Positions 10,783 through 23,454 are shown, counted from the first letter of the stretch. The stretch is 64,000 bases of DNA from Cylindrodendrum hubeiense (GCA_014621425.1 JAANBB010000031.1:124001-188000), one strand, 5' to 3'. The notes: generated by a model not told the origin, from the letters alone. Made by a program: numbers and translations.

Positions 10783-13004
10783 CGGTGGTGCTGACGAGGG
10801 TGCGGGGTCAGCAGCTTATTGTGCAGCAGCTCGTGGTACGATTTGTGGGTGCAAATGGAGAACAGAAAATCAGGCACACAGCAGCGTGGTGGATCCGGCA
10901 TATACTGCACCCTCTTCCGCATCCCGGTGAATGGTGCTGGGTTTCAATTGAAGTGGTGGAGCTGGAGGAGTGGACTAATGTCTTGAATCTGTCGGTTATT
11001 CTATCGCAGGGCCCCGGTCCATGTACGGAGTATTTTTCGTGCCTTGCTCCTTGAGCATTCAATCTGATACAATTACCTTAAAATATCCTCGCCGATTGAA
11101 AGCAGGCCCCCTCTAATCCTGTACCACACTCATCTCCTCTGTTAACGCCCGGAGTTTTCGCGGAATGTACCTCACAGTGCTGTTCGAAGTGATGGGGTCG
11201 AGAACAGCCCCAACCGCGAAGACGCCTGCGCGTTTGGTTTGATATGCACCACCAACGCGGCGTATTATGAGCTTTTCTCAAACATGGCACAACAGGCAGC
11301 GTGGTCTCATCCGTCCCGTCTGGGCCGCGTGGCCGGCTTTGCATGAGGCCATGCCGTGCTGCGATTTACCTTGCTTCCATCCGAACAGGGACATGGGGCC
11401 GGAAAGGGATTGACAAACTTTATCGCCAAGCCCACGGACTTTTATTAATATATTGGATATTATGCGTCCTGGAGCTCAGACGAGGGCCCGTGGGTGTTCG
11501 GCGGATCCAGGCGACCAGGGCGAGGATCTTTTGAAGGGTTACCACCAGTAGCGCTCAAAAGACTCAGCAGTACGTAACTGGCTTCCCGGGCACCATTCTC
11601 AATTTGTCTACCATGTGGCACAGCCAGATCCCCGACTGTTTCAGCCTGGACGGGTTTGTCTGCGCCTTCCGTGTTTAGGCCTCTGTCAAGAGAATTAGCG
11701 CGGGCGTAAATGAGGCTATTGATGGCGCTTTGGCTCCTTTGCCGCAAGTGTGGTAGCATTCGGTATGCCCGCGAATCACAGCGGCCGCCCCGCTGCCATG
11801 GCCCCTCGCTTTGGAAGAAGCGTAAGTTCCACGGGCTTTTCTTTCCACGGACTTTGAGGCCACGCCAAAACTAATGGCCGTTGGTGGTGGGGGTGGTCGG
11901 ACGTGAGCGGCCGTGGGCGGACGTGGGCGGATGCGGGCGGACCTGAGATGTAGGGTCCAAGCGATGCCATGACTCGAGCCCAAAGTTTAAGACGGACGAG
12001 CCACCAACTAGACATTTCGCTGTCGATCGCCAAATTCCTCACCAGAAAACCCGAGGGATTGGATGCACGATTATGCTTAGAACAGTGATCTTCGGTCCCT
12101 TTTTCGGGCTCGTTCCTCGTTGCTGTCGCGCACCCCCAAGGCAAAATCCGAAAGTAACCCTCAGCGTCCCAGTCTGGTGGTTGCGATCAGATCGATGAGA
12201 TCTTGCATGCTCCACCGCCATGCGAGGGAGCCCAGTCGGTTTGTTCCGCACCACCATGTAGAATGTGCTACGTCGCAGCCGTGATCCGAATAATTACGCG
12301 AGTCAACGCCGTTTGCTGTGGCTTAAGCGATGTTGGCACCCCACCCGCCGCTTACTTGTGCTCCGTGAAGAACTCGGCGACCTGCCCCAGACTATGTTGG
12401 CGGGTGGCTTTGGATGTGTCAAGCCGTTGAAGGTCCGTATGCAACCTGCAGGATAGCAATAAATATTGCAGCATTTGGCCGCATGTCTGCGATGTGATAG
12501 CTCATCGCCAACACATACTCGGTCGTACACGTGTTGGCAGTACTTGTACAGTAAGCTGTCCACTGCAGACCTTCAGACCTTGTCCCCTACACTTTGAATC
12601 ATCAGGGAATCCCTGGGGGCATGGGTAAATGCAGTTCCCGGAAATCATCTGCTCGGCGTTACTGTCACGCCTCCCCACCAAACGCACGGCCAGCCTTTTC
12701 GGCCGATTGATCTTGGCTGCCCGGGCCCTGAGCTCAGCTTGAAACGCTAGCCCGTCCGGGATAACACGCCGACGCTTCCCTCATTGCAGTCATTGGCAGA
12801 CGATTGTTTTTCCACGCGAGCACGGCCGTTGAGGATGGCCGCCACGCAGGTTATATGCAAGCCATAGGCACCCGGCTGTCTCGAGTCTGCCAGCCCAGCT
12901 CAACCCTCGTTCGTCAGGCACGCCATGCAGGAGTTGACGGTGACTTATTGAGCCTCAAGACAAGTTCGCATCCATTCGGCATCATCTTCTAGTAAATATT
13001 CACC
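10783..13004. other. Intergenic, no supported gene
   Basis: Several ORFs of 60-120 codons occur on both strands but none has a domain, consistent codon bias or splice partners. A five-copy 10-bp tandem repeat lies at 11898-11947. The last few hundred bases are presumably the GPCR promoter. Confidence 0.45.
11898..11947. repeat. Tandem repeat, five 10-bp units CGGACGTGGG
   Basis: Five consecutive 10-bp units close to CGGACGTGGG (variants end GAG or carry CCGT, ATGC or ACCT in the middle). It is preceded by a GGTGGT-rich run. The unit equals about one helical turn and each copy holds an ACGT or related core. It is about 1.06 kb upstream of the GPCR start. Confidence 0.75.
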
Positions 13005-14505
13005 ATGGCTTGGGGCGATCTTGCGGTGGAGAGCCAGACTCTCAGCCCTTTGCCGCCCAACCTCAGGAGCGGATTGACGGCAATCACCGTCCTCGCCTTC
13101 ATCTCATTCTTCTCCTCCGCCATACTCTTCTTCTACCTGTTTTACAAGTTGGCAACATGGCATTTTTTCCTCAAGAACCGTCGAGAAAGCGAGGTTCAGC
13201 AAACGGGTTCGTTCCAGAAAGCCGTCGACTTCACCCTCGGCATCGATGGCATCTTTACAGAAAGTGACAACAACAACAAGACCGATGGCCAAGCGCCCCA
13301 GCTCGATGCCACAGTACAACATGCTCCGAAACACCCGAACCAGTTTCTCGTCTTGATTGTCAACCTGCTCCTTGCCGACATGCACCAAGGCGTCGCCTTC
13401 TTCCTCAATGTGGAGTGGCTACGTAGGGACGCAGTCGTCGCCGGCACCGCATCTTGCTTCACCCAGGGCCTCTTTGTTTCTCTCGGCGACTTGTCGTCAA
13501 GCATGTTCATCACCGCGATTGCTATTCACACCTACCTTTCCGTCGTCAACCGACGCCGCGTCCAACAGAAGGTTCTCTACCTCTTCATCGCCAGCATTTG
13601 GGTGTTTGTGTACGCGATATCCTTCCTCCCCATCGCCGGCACCCGCGGTGGTGCCGAATATGGAGGTTTCTTTGTCCGTGCAGGCAGCTGGGTAAGTCCA
13701 TCTAATTCCACAGCGGCATCTCTCACTAACATGAGCATAGTGCTGGATGAACAGAGAGTACGAGAACCTGCGACTTCTCACTCACTACCTCTGGATCTTC
13801 ATTGCTCTTGCAATGACTTCGTTGCTATACATCGGCATATTCCTTTCGATCCGTCGCCAGGCCCGGTCCGGTCGTTCTACCACGCCCGACGATGACGGCG
13901 ATTCCACTCAGCTTCAACTGAGCCGCAACCCGGCCTTCCTCATTTATCCCGTCATTTATGTTCTCTGTACCCTCCCGCTTGCGGTTGGTCGTATTGCAAC
14001 CATGGCGGGGGCAGATGTGCCACTGGGCTACTTTTGCTTCGCGGGTGCCATGATTTCATCCAACGGCTTCTTCGACTGTCTCCTCTTCGGCACGACTCGT
14101 AACGTCATTTTGTTTGCGTCCAAGTATGAAGTCGATGATGCGGACCTGGGCCTGAAGACCTTTACGTTTATGAAGACGCCCACGAACCGCCGCTTCGGCA
14201 ACGTCATTTCCATCCAGGGAGGCCGACAAAGAGGCGAAGAGAACGAGGCCGTCGGCGGGTGGTGGACATGGCATCATCGAGGCGGAGGGTCAGACCCAAG
14301 AGGTCGGAGAGGAATGACCAGGACCACCAGCCAGGAATCTTTGAGAGGGCCGGCTATTCACATGGACACGGTCACTTCCGTGGTGGTGGAAGTAGACGAC
14401 ACGAAGGACCGTGATCCGCGGTTTCCAAATCCGTCATTAAGCGCAAGCCCATCGGTAAACAGCACGGAAAAAGGGTTCCCAAGCGTGATAAGCAGAGCTT
14501 CCTAG
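13005..14505 (+). CDS. G-protein-coupled receptor, Git3/cAMP-receptor-like
   Basis: Two exons (13005-13691, 13741-14505; 49-nt intron) give 483 residues. Seven hydrophobic segments can be placed: about 24-46, 118-135, 155-180, 190-210, 245-270, 300-325 and 333-350. The block ending RAGSWCWMNREYENLRLLTHYLWIF is typical of fungal Git3/cAMP-receptor-like GPCRs, which couple nutrient or other external signals to a heterotrimeric G protein and adenylate cyclase; the specific ligand cannot be inferred. The first intracellular loop is long and polar (about 55-110, asparagine-rich). The C-terminal tail of some 130 residues is rich in Gly, Arg, Ser and Thr, suitable for phosphorylation. The intron splits the Trp-Cys-Trp motif, and the frame is restored exactly. 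The start ATG has CACC before it, a good fungal context. Confidence 0.85.
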
Positions 14506-15549
14506 AATAGAATTATTGTAATGATAGATGATAATATGAATAGCGACAATTAGAAGACGTCTCATTACAACATTGAGTCTGACCGTTTTTATGGCAATAT
14601 CAAGTGCATATGTCATGACCTAGTGATGTCTTCGAGATCAAAATAGTACTAAATACTCAATTGCATCATGGCTGGGATGGAAATGGAAGCTCTCTTTACA
14701 AGGTCTGAGGCGTTGTAGGTCGCAGCTTTACCGACAAGCTCGAACTTCACTCCGTCATCGAACATCCCAACTTCAATCAGTCCGTATATGTTTGCATCTT
14801 CCACAACGGCCAACTTGTCAAGTCCCCACGGTTAGTGGCTCTTTGATCCAGTCGCCCAATGGGTTTTCGTCATGGCTCGAGTTCATAAATTACTTACTAG
14901 TCTCCCCCACTGGGTACCATTCTCCACGGCAGCACGCCACAACCGAGACCACGTGGGCTACCACAGGGTAACCGACAAAGGGCAGGCGGCGGCGTTCACG
15001 GCAGCGCCGCTTCTACGAGCGACAAAAGGCACCTTAAATGAGGTTCGCCTATCTATTCTCAATATCCCTATCAAGTAACACCCTGATCGTCACTCGGCGA
15101 CATACGGCGGGCCATGGGGGGAAGATAGTTGTCAATTCGATCAACTACTCACGCTTGGCTGCAATACCAGAGCATCTCAATCCTCTGTAGCACCCTTTTT
15201 GGGCCAAGATCTCACGTAATGTTTGCGGCGTGAAGTTGTAGGCTACCTTTGCTGTCCTCAAGTCTGGTCACGCCATGGACCCCCGTTCTGACAAGAACCT
15301 TGATGAGCCGGCCTCCTACCTAAGTTGGGCTTTCTTCAGTCATTGTTGTCCGAGACTCGATTATGAGACAGCTCGCCCAGTAGCCTCGTGGTCGGCTTGC
15401 ATGTAGCAGCCTGTGCAGACCCCTTTGTATCGTTCATACAAGAACCCGCCTCATTCAGTCGAGATGTGGATGGCACCAGGCGATCGGATGAGGTTCAGTT
15501 GATGTTCTTGGTTCTGACCAAGTTCTACACTCATCGCCCCCTCATCCTT
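14506..15549. other. Intergenic, no supported gene
   Basis: Contains the GPCR 3' region. Only short unsupported ORFs; no repeat or RNA gene seen. Confidence 0.5.
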
Positions 15550-16044
15550 TTAGACCCACTTGGTACCACGGCCATCAAGGACTGTGTTCTTGATGTCTAA
15601 TTGCATTTCGTCATCGGTCAGATCATGCTTCTGAACTACACCAGCTGGGCTTGGAGGTACAGGGACAGGACCCGGCTGCGGATGACCCAAGATCCCACAC
15701 AAGCGATCGCGATACCAATGCTCACAGTAGTCGAGGTCAATGTCGTCTCCAAGAGCGACAGTACTGCCTAATACGGCCATCTCTACCGTGATGGAGACTG
15801 CTCGAATGATGTTACCCGGGCCATTTTCGCGTGGCTCTGTGGAATGAATGGGTATCCAGCTGCTAAACAGGCCATCTACCATTATGGGTGGATAAGATTC
15901 GGTTGAGGAGAGCGTTGCGCCAGAAGGAGATTGTTGAGAGACGTAGAGTGCGAAAACCGGAGGTCGGGGCTGGTCCATCGGAGACCAAGGTAGAAAGCGA
16001 AATGAGGTTAGTAGTAGCGAGGGCCAAGTTGCCAGAAAAGCCAT
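15550..16044 (-). CDS. Hypothetical protein, possible gene remnant
   Basis: A 164-codon ORF with even composition and a proline-rich middle (PGPVPVPPSPAG). The frame stays open upstream of its ATG for about 35 codons, through DADEFKRVLLGLGFRLYQPM, until a TGA near 16130. That upstream text reads like real protein, so the ATG at 16044 may not be the true start; an upstream exon or a decayed gene are both possible. No domain recognised. It has no obvious partner: the next gene on this strand is the MFS transporter. Confidence 0.3.
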   Translation of the reverse strand: MAFLATWPSLLLTSFRFLPWSPMDQPRPPVFALYVSQQSPSGATLSSTESYPPIMVDGLFSSWIPIHSTEPRENGPGNIIRAVSITVEMAVLGSTVALGDDIDLDYCEHWYRDRLCGILGHPQPGPVPVPPSPAGVVQKHDLTDDEMQLDIKNTVLDGRGTKWV

Positions 16045-17124
16045 GGGCTGGTAAAGTCTAAATCCAAGACCTAGCAGAACTCGTTTGAACTCGTCAGCAT
16101 CAAAATTAGCAGCAGAACCCTTCGAGAACCATCATCTAGCCCAGAGATCCTGGTCACCCTAGCAGGCATAGGACTGACCCACCGGCATAGAGAACTGATC
16201 CTCTAGATCTCTACGAAGTTGGGTTTTGCACTGGCTCCTTCAAGCCTAGTCAGATTCTCAAGGTTCGGTCATTTAATGATCAACGGTGTACGGATTTCCG
16301 CCAATACCACAGTCTCGCGTATTACAGGCAACTTAGCCCAACCAAGTGAGTCCGAACAACGACAAGAAACGGTACTCTCCACTCTGAGTCCACACCTTCA
16401 TCTACAGGGAATATGTCGATTCTCCAAATTTACGCTCGTCATGTTCACTCCCGTCGCTATTGGATTGCCTAATTTGATCTTCCTCCCGACCAGGCCTGTC
16501 TCGGACAGGTGCTGCGCTCTGCCGGGAAATAGCTCAAGTCCGTTATTTCCATCAATATTGACGTGACGAAATTATGATAGGCCACCAAACCTAATAAGGC
16601 GTGTTGTGAATCATGTACCAGGACTGGAATAAATGGCCGAGAGCCCGGTCTTATGCCCGGGCTTTTCATCCCCAACCAATCGGATCCCGATTATCCGCTT
16701 CGGATCTTGCTCCCTGGCCCTCATAACCCCATACACAGATGTTGTCTTATGCCGGAAGGACCGATTGACAGATCCAAAACTATTTCAGGTATCTGCAAAG
16801 GCCAAAGATCTGTGCTGCGAGATTGCCGAGGCCCCTCTGACATTTTGAGGCTGTTCTCGGATGCTACCCACGGGCGTATGTGTTCGGCCCGTCATCGCAG
16901 GTTACAATGCTGATATGTGGTATTGGATAAAGGATACGACGTTGTCTGTAGGCGGAAAAGAGAAGATTGGCTAATCAATTTCTGAGATGAACACCGTTGC
17001 ATTGCTGATACCTAACTCGCATTCCCTTTCATGTTTTGCTAGCCTTACATACTTCCCCACACCACAACATTGAACTACTCAAATTCTACCCTGTAGAGCC
17101 TCTCCAACCAGAAACAATCTTATC
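16045..17124. other. Intergenic, no supported gene
   Basis: Apart from the open frame just upstream of 16044, only unsupported short ORFs are seen. Confidence 0.45.
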
Positions 17125-18834
17125 TCACTCATAACCTCCAGACTTTGACTGCTTGCGCCATGCATATCCCTTCCATTGGAGTAAAATTGTGGGTATTATA
17201 GTGATACCTACAATCATTCCTGTCGCGACTCCCGCGCTCGGTATCAGTCCAGCGTTTGCAAGTAGCTCCGGGAACCTAGTAAATAGTTAGCAAAGAATCT
17301 TCCCGAATTATCGCAGTAGCACTTACCAGAATGGTCCAATGAAGCCCCAGGTTTGGCGAAAGAACGTGATGAAGACTCCAATTCCTGCAGCATCTGGGCG
17401 GTAGCAATCGACAGCGTAGGTCATCATGACCGTCGTCACGATCTGGTTACCGGCACCAGCGATTGCTGCTCCGACAATAGGGGTGGGGTTCCACGTGTCA
17501 GACGCTCGCTCTGTCTGAACCAAGAAGACTACCACGCCGCAAATGGCCATAAGATGGCCGAGGTAGCTGACCCATAATCGGAACTCTGGTCTGGGAGTGA
17601 CCCCGTTGCGATTCCGTAGCGACATCCATCGGTCCGAAAGGAACCCACCTATTTGTTCACCTAAGATCGTACCCACAATAGGACCAACATTCTGAAGTCC
17701 AACTTGTTGAGAGTTGAAGCCGAATTTTTCGGGATACAACTGCGGGATCTCGATGGTAATGACCACACTAGCCCACAGAAACACCATCGCGTGTGCCATC
17801 GCTGGGATAACTACACAGAGGCGAGTGATGAAGAACAGAGGCTGTACGAAGTCCTTCAGCGTCAGGGGCGTGGGGTCAATACGACTAAACCCAAGGTATT
17901 TTTGTACAGCAGACGAAGATTTCTTCTTCTGCTGCCCGGGGATGTAGCGTGTCTCCGGCCCTACGAAGAAGTAGATGACCAATTGCACCAAATTTGTCTA
18001 ATTTGAGAGTCAGCATTCATCTGTAGATAATTATTGCTTCTACTCACAATGGCAAGAGTCCAGTAGATCCATCGGTATCCAACCCTCATGGCCACAAAGC
18101 CAAAGATAAACGGCGCAACGGGCACGCCTAGGGTCACCATGGCTGTCCAGATGCCTATGTATCGTCCTCGTTCATGACTGAAGAACGTCTCAGACACAAC
18201 TGCGCTTCCGATAGAGGCAGCCGGACTGATGAAGAAGGCAGTGAGGGCACGGCAGAAGCCCATGGTGGCATATGAATGGCAGAGGCCACATCCAACGTTG
18301 CAAATGGCGCTGCATATCAGTGAAAGCAGGAATATTGGGCGTCGGCCGTAAACGTTCGAAAGGGGTCGCCAGAAGAGAGGAGCTGCTCCGATGATAGCAA
18401 TAACAAGAGACGTCAAGTAAGACGCCCTTTGAACACTGACGTCCAAGTCTTCCGCAATATCCACGTATGCTGATTGGATAGCGGCGGCGGTGAATGTTGC
18501 CATCATTGCGTGAAAGGCGATGATGATCAAGTTGATAACTTTCTGTGGCTCGTTAGCACAGCTTTTGAGAGTCACACATTCAACATACCTTGTGCTTTGG
18601 CCAGTTGAGGGGATCTTCCTCTTCCATGCTCGGCATGGGATCCAAATCCACCGTGCCATGGCGGTCGAGGAGAAATTCTCGGTGTGCGGCAGAGATTTCA
18701 ACCTCATTGTGCTTTGCATGTTAGTATTGTCTCCAGGGTAGGACTCAGAGGGTTGCTTCGTCGTCGACGTGCCCCTATTTTTCACTCACCCCGTTCTCAA
18801 CGTACTGCTCCTCTGGCTTCTCCATGGCGGCCAT
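17125..18834 (-). CDS. Major facilitator superfamily transporter (DHA1-like)
   Basis: Five exons (18790-18834, 18589-18711, 18048-18542, 17327-17997, 17125-17275) join in frame into 494 residues. The cytoplasmic N-terminus has the EEDPLNWPKHKK motif common before helix 1 in fungal DHA1 drug/polyamine-type carriers. Hydrophobic helices follow. The loop between helices 2 and 3 reads SNVYGRRPIF, a form of the MFS signature. The central loop is charged (GQQKKKSSS), and the second half contains EQIGGFLSDRWMSLRNR. The C-terminal exon encodes the last helix and a short tail ending SGGYE. It is expected in the plasma membrane as an exporter or proton-coupled carrier; substrate unknown. A second in-frame ATG three codons downstream could also serve as start. 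It stands alone, with no biosynthetic gene beside it. Confidence 0.85.
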
Positions 18835-20352
18835 GTTCTTACCAGTGTTGCTTGTGTTTCTGTGTCAAGGCAGTCACCAAAAATGCGGAGGACGGCTCGA
18901 CTTTTTAATCTCACGGGAGACCCCACTACTCCAACACTTCCCCATGGGCTTCACCCCGTTACCCCGGATATCATACGTATCACGGCCCACAGTGGATACG
19001 AAGTGTTGCGGAGAAGCCGTTCTTCAGAGATCGGGCCTACTCAAGATCCCCCCCTAGCACGTAGCACTCATCCCAGCGGAAAGAGATTCCGGATTTGTGT
19101 TGATATATAACACTTAATGAATGGACTACAATGAGCTCTAGAATTACTTACTTGGTTTCGCTCTGTTGACTCACTTCACTATTTCCCTAGAACTCAAAAT
19201 GAGGCTCAATTCTCGTAGGGTTCACCGAATGCTCAACCGGGAATTCCTACCAAGAAGGTCTCGGGATACGGGTTATCTCCGACAATGCCACATTGTATTG
19301 GAAATCAGATTGATTGGCCGACCCCGCACTGAGCCGGAAAACACGGCAGCATATACTTGTTATTATCAGTGTTGTTCGCTGGTTTCTGAGCCCGGATCAG
19401 AAGCCGGACTGTGGGCGGATCTGGCATCCGGGCGGAGATCGAGTCAGTGAACCCTACATTGACGACGTCGCGTTCACTCCACCCGCCTGGGCCTGCCAGC
19501 CCCATCATTAGCCGCTTTATCCGGGCAATCCTGACCCCAAGAGACCCAGGCAGTCTCGGATATTTCAGTCACAGTGACGTTGCGACGATTTTGCCACAGT
19601 ATTTCCAGAAAGGGGAGGCGGCAGAGGCGATAGCAGTAGAAACAATAAAACCCATTGCGTCGTAAGAAAGTGCTTATCTAGTTTACAAATATCTATGTCA
19701 GCACTTTTTCGATACAGGTGACTAAATGAATATTCTTAATGTCCCCAGAAGGCCTCAAGGGTGAAGGGATGGACCCGCAGTTTTCCCCAACATTCCTTTC
19801 CTTGCCTCGGAATACTGCAGTTGGATCGTGTCTGATACTATGCTTATTTGCAAACTCTTTAACTGGGGTACGTCGCTAGCTAAGTGTGATAAATCTTCTG
19901 AATATTTCTCATGCTAACCTCTGTCGACAATCGTTAGTTAGATCTGCTCACGGGCCATAGCACTGTTATGTACACCTGGTCCGTCAAACCCACTTTCGCG
20001 AGCCGCGTTTCAACTTACGCCTCTTACTCACATGCGCTTATGAGTCTCCGTCACCATCACTCTCACTCTCATCCTGGTACAAGGATGTCATTTTTATCAC
20101 CCTAGTCGCCCACCTAGCTTACCAATTACGAACCTGGGTTGGACTAGAGTGGGCAATGCCGTAATATGCCGGGTAGACAGGGTCTGATTGGTCTCCAGGG
20201 ATTTCAAACCCCTTTCCAGTCATTCATTTCTCCAATTTAACACTGTGACAGAACTGAAGAGTGGGGCACGAAATAAATCAGTTAAAAAAAGCCTTGTTTT
20301 AGCTATGATGGAGCTGTTTCAGTCTCCTTGCATGCGCTCCTATCTATAGTAT
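18835..20352. other. Intergenic, no supported gene
   Basis: Lies upstream of the MFS gene and downstream of adenylosuccinate lyase. Only short ORFs without domains. A CACTCTCA-rich patch near 20060 looks like simple sequence. Confidence 0.45.
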
Positions 20353-23300
20353 TTAGACAGAAAGCTGCGCGGTCTCCGCCTTGTCGAGGAACTCGCGATA
20401 CTTGGCCAGCTTCTCATCGGCCTCGGCGCACATACGCTCGGTGATAATGGCGGAGCGGCCGACGTACAGAGAAGGGTCAAGGACAGAGTCCAGATCGGCG
20501 TGAATGGGAGCAAAGTACTCAGTGTTGCGAATTCTCTCAATCAGGTCGTTCGGCTTGCCCTCGCTCTTGACAACCCAACCGGCTTGGTGCGAGAGCACGC
20601 GGACCTGCTCGTGGGCCTCCTGTCGGCTTGCGCCCTTGCTAACCAGCTTCATGATGATGTTCTCCGTCGCCATGAAAGGCAGCTCGGAGTCAAGGTTGGC
20701 GCGAATCACTGGAGCACCTCTGTCAGCGATTGGTTCTTTGGAATATAGGATGCGTCACTTTTAGAACACAAATAGGGAACGAACCCTTGGGGTAGATAAC
20801 AAGACCGTTGGTGACGTTGTCAAGCGACAAGCCTAGTATCAAAAGTTAGTAAGGAGGAATATATTGAAGGGAGAATGACATTGTGGCACTTACAAATCGC
20901 ATCAGCCAACAGGAACTGCTCAGGAATATCCACACGACCTATTTTAGAGTCAGTTGGGTCTCTATTACGACAAAATAATTTCGTTGTGGAGCGGGAAAAG
21001 GAAGACGCACGAATCGCTGAATCTGTACACTATAGTTAGATATCTCTCCTGTTTTAGGGGGGATTGTAGGAACATACCATCAAGAGTCCTCTCAAACCAC
21101 TGCCCGGCGAAAGTCTGTGCAGCATTGGCGTTCTTGTTTTGCAACTCGCGAGCGAGAGAAGTGATTCGCTCACTTCGCACTATAGCCCCTCGAGTCAGCA
21201 AGTCCGATCTTCAACCTCCGGTGATGAATCCTAATCATATACTTACTCGGGTTTCTCTTAAATGCCATAGCCGATGATCCACTGTTGTAAATCGATAATT
21301 AGAAAGTTTGTGGTGTTGACATGAGGGAGAAAGAAGGGGGAAAAAATAGGAAAAAAACAAAAAAAGAAGGGGGAAAAACGAGCCAGAAACAAGAGAACTA
21401 GAAAGAAAAACGAGAAAAAAAGAGCTAGAAACAAAAGAACTAGAAAAACGACCAAGAGAAAAGCACCTAGAAAAAGAACGAACATTTGGGTCTTCTCGAA
21501 AGGCTCATCGAGTTCTGTAAATCTTAGTGTTAGCACATTTCAATCATAGGGGGGTTGAAGGAGCTTATTAACTCCTCCCCCCCACTAAACGGGTGGGATA
21601 TAGTCGAATGTACCTTTCATGTGCGCCAGATGTCTAAGATCGATTGCGATACGCCTTTAATGCGGTTAGTGATGACTCTTTTGATATCTTGGGAACAGTG
21701 AATCTTCAAGAAGAGCTCATTTCCCATGAATGCCTAAAGGGGTGGGATACATACTGGGCAGTCGCACCGAAGGCGGAAAGGGCATTGGCAACACGCCTGC
21801 AGTTACGGTCAGTTATCAATAGATATAGCGTCCCAATTGCTGAAGGGTGAGTCAAGGATAATCATGGATGCTCCTGTCGGTCCAGTGCTGAAACCAGATG
21901 ACTGAAACTCCTGAAGTCTATCCGAAGTAGGGTATTTGCCAGGGCCTACTCACAGGTCGACCTTTCGGGTGTACTGTTCAAAACTCAATGTCAGCTCTTT
22001 CAAAACTACTGGACACACGGCAGTCGTCCAAATTGCGTCTCATAGTAGTGGTGCAAGGGTGACGTACGGTCTGGGTTGAAACAGTGTAGATGCCAGGGAA
22101 GCCAGCCTTCTCACACAGCTTCTTGTTGAGCTCATCAATCTTGTCGCCATCGGAGTGGAAGATCTCCATGAAGGATCTTCATGTGCGGTCAGTATTCGAG
22201 AATCTCACTGGGGGGGAAGCGTGTGAATTTGCTTACGCCTGGGTGCCGGTAGTTCCAACTATAGCATCAGGAGTTAGTTATTAACCCTTTCAGAATGTCC
22301 TGAGGATAAGGGGTTGCCTCGGAAGGAAGTTTGAAGGGACATACCAGCACCACGGAATCGAAGCTCATCTCGAACATGCTCGATGTCCTCAAGATCCATG
22401 ACCTTTCAAGTTAGCACCTGAACACTAGGTTTCAAAGGCTGAACAGTTACTTACAAGTTCCTGAATCCATTGGGCAGCACGCTTGCCAACACTTTTGATA
22501 ATCAAGCGTCAGTAACGGAGCGAATAGAACCCTTGAGGTTTCTCTGGGCTAAAAGGGATCTTATGCCACCTAGCAAGACCAGTGATAAGATATTAGACAT
22601 ACGTGATGGGCTGAGCAGCCTGGAAGTGAGTGAATCTGCGCGATCGCGATTGTTAGATACAAAGCACAATAATAAGCAAAATTGCAGACATACCCCAGGG
22701 CGGGAAGGTCCTTGTACTCCAGAGCAAAGTTTCGGAGGTTCTGGATAACCTTGGCGAGCTTGGGAAGCACGAGGTTGAGGCCGTCTCGAAGCTGGTTAGG
22801 ATTAGTAACTGAACAATCGGGAAACTCTCATAGAGAATGCAGAGGCTTTGGGAATAAGCCAAGGGGATGGGAATTGAACTCCCGAACTACATACGAAGAT
22901 GAGATCGGCGTTGTCGGTGACGTAGCAGCTTTGATGAGTTAGTTTATATCTCGCATCTCATTTCAATTCCTAATACGAACCTGGTTGCACCGTAGTGGAT
23001 GATACCGGCGGCAGCACTTGAGCCTCAGAGTCAGTAATTTTCTCTCAAAGATATCTTGGGAGTACGAATGAAATGGGCAGATTGGGAGGGACAGTTGAAG
23101 GTACATACGGAGCGTCCTGTCCGAAAGCCTATATATTTGTTAGAGGCGAGCTAGGCTCACGAATGGAAAGCATTGGATACTTACATGGACGTGGGCCATG
23201 ACGTCGTGGCGGCGAATCTTCTCCTCGACGCGCGCAACCTCGAAGGCCTCGTCAGTCATGGTGAGGTTGGCTCGCATCTGCTCGATAGCCTCATCGGTGA

Positions 23301-23454
23301 TCTGCTCGATGCCAAGCTCCTTCTCAGCCTCGGCGAGGAAGAGCCAGAGCTTTCTCCAGGTGGATGCCCTGGTTCGCGAGGAGAACAGGGTCAGCATCTC
23401 CTGGGATGCGTAGCGGGACCCCAGAGGGGTTTGGTAGGAATCGAAGCTGGCCAT
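20353..23454 (-). CDS. ADE13: Adenylosuccinate lyase, split into 20 exons
   Basis: Purine biosynthesis enzyme (fumarase/aspartase superfamily) that cleaves SAICAR to AICAR and adenylosuccinate to AMP. I could join 20 exons, all with phase-consistent GT-AG borders, into 482 residues, the length I recall for the yeast enzyme. Exon sizes from 5' to 3' are 270, 20, 36, 34, 98, 33, 37, 58, 22, 109, 20, 42, 41, 31, 35, 102, 12, 45, 48 and 356 nt. The 12-nt exon is 21011-21022; others of 20-22 nt are 23109-23128, 22237-22258 and 21954-21973. Recognised segments are [46 protein letters not shown], the fumarate-lyase signature [15 protein letters not shown], and the C-terminal part with [17 protein letters not shown]. 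Nothing essential is missing. The intron density is far above that of every other gene here. One intron (21282-21483) is almost purely pyrimidine on the coding strand. Confidence 0.95.
21282..21483 (-). repeat. Long polypyrimidine intron tract in adenylosuccinate lyase
   Basis: This 202-nt intron lies between exons of 31 and 35 nt. On the plus strand about 21322-21480 is nearly all A and G, built from loosely repeated AGAAACAAGAGAACTAGAAA-like units; on the transcript it is a pyrimidine run. Donor is GTTCGT, acceptor ACAACAG. Confidence 0.75.

Noticed and set aside
22861..22895. A tRNA-like GGAATTGAACTCCC sequence
   Set aside because: It is inside an intron/exon border of adenylosuccinate lyase and has no acceptor or anticodon stems around it.
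21700..23110. Shared 11-mer CCCAAGATATC in two adenylosuccinate lyase introns as evidence of introner elements
   Set aside because: One shared 11-mer among about 1.6 kb of intron is within reach of chance, and the rest of the two introns does not align by eye.
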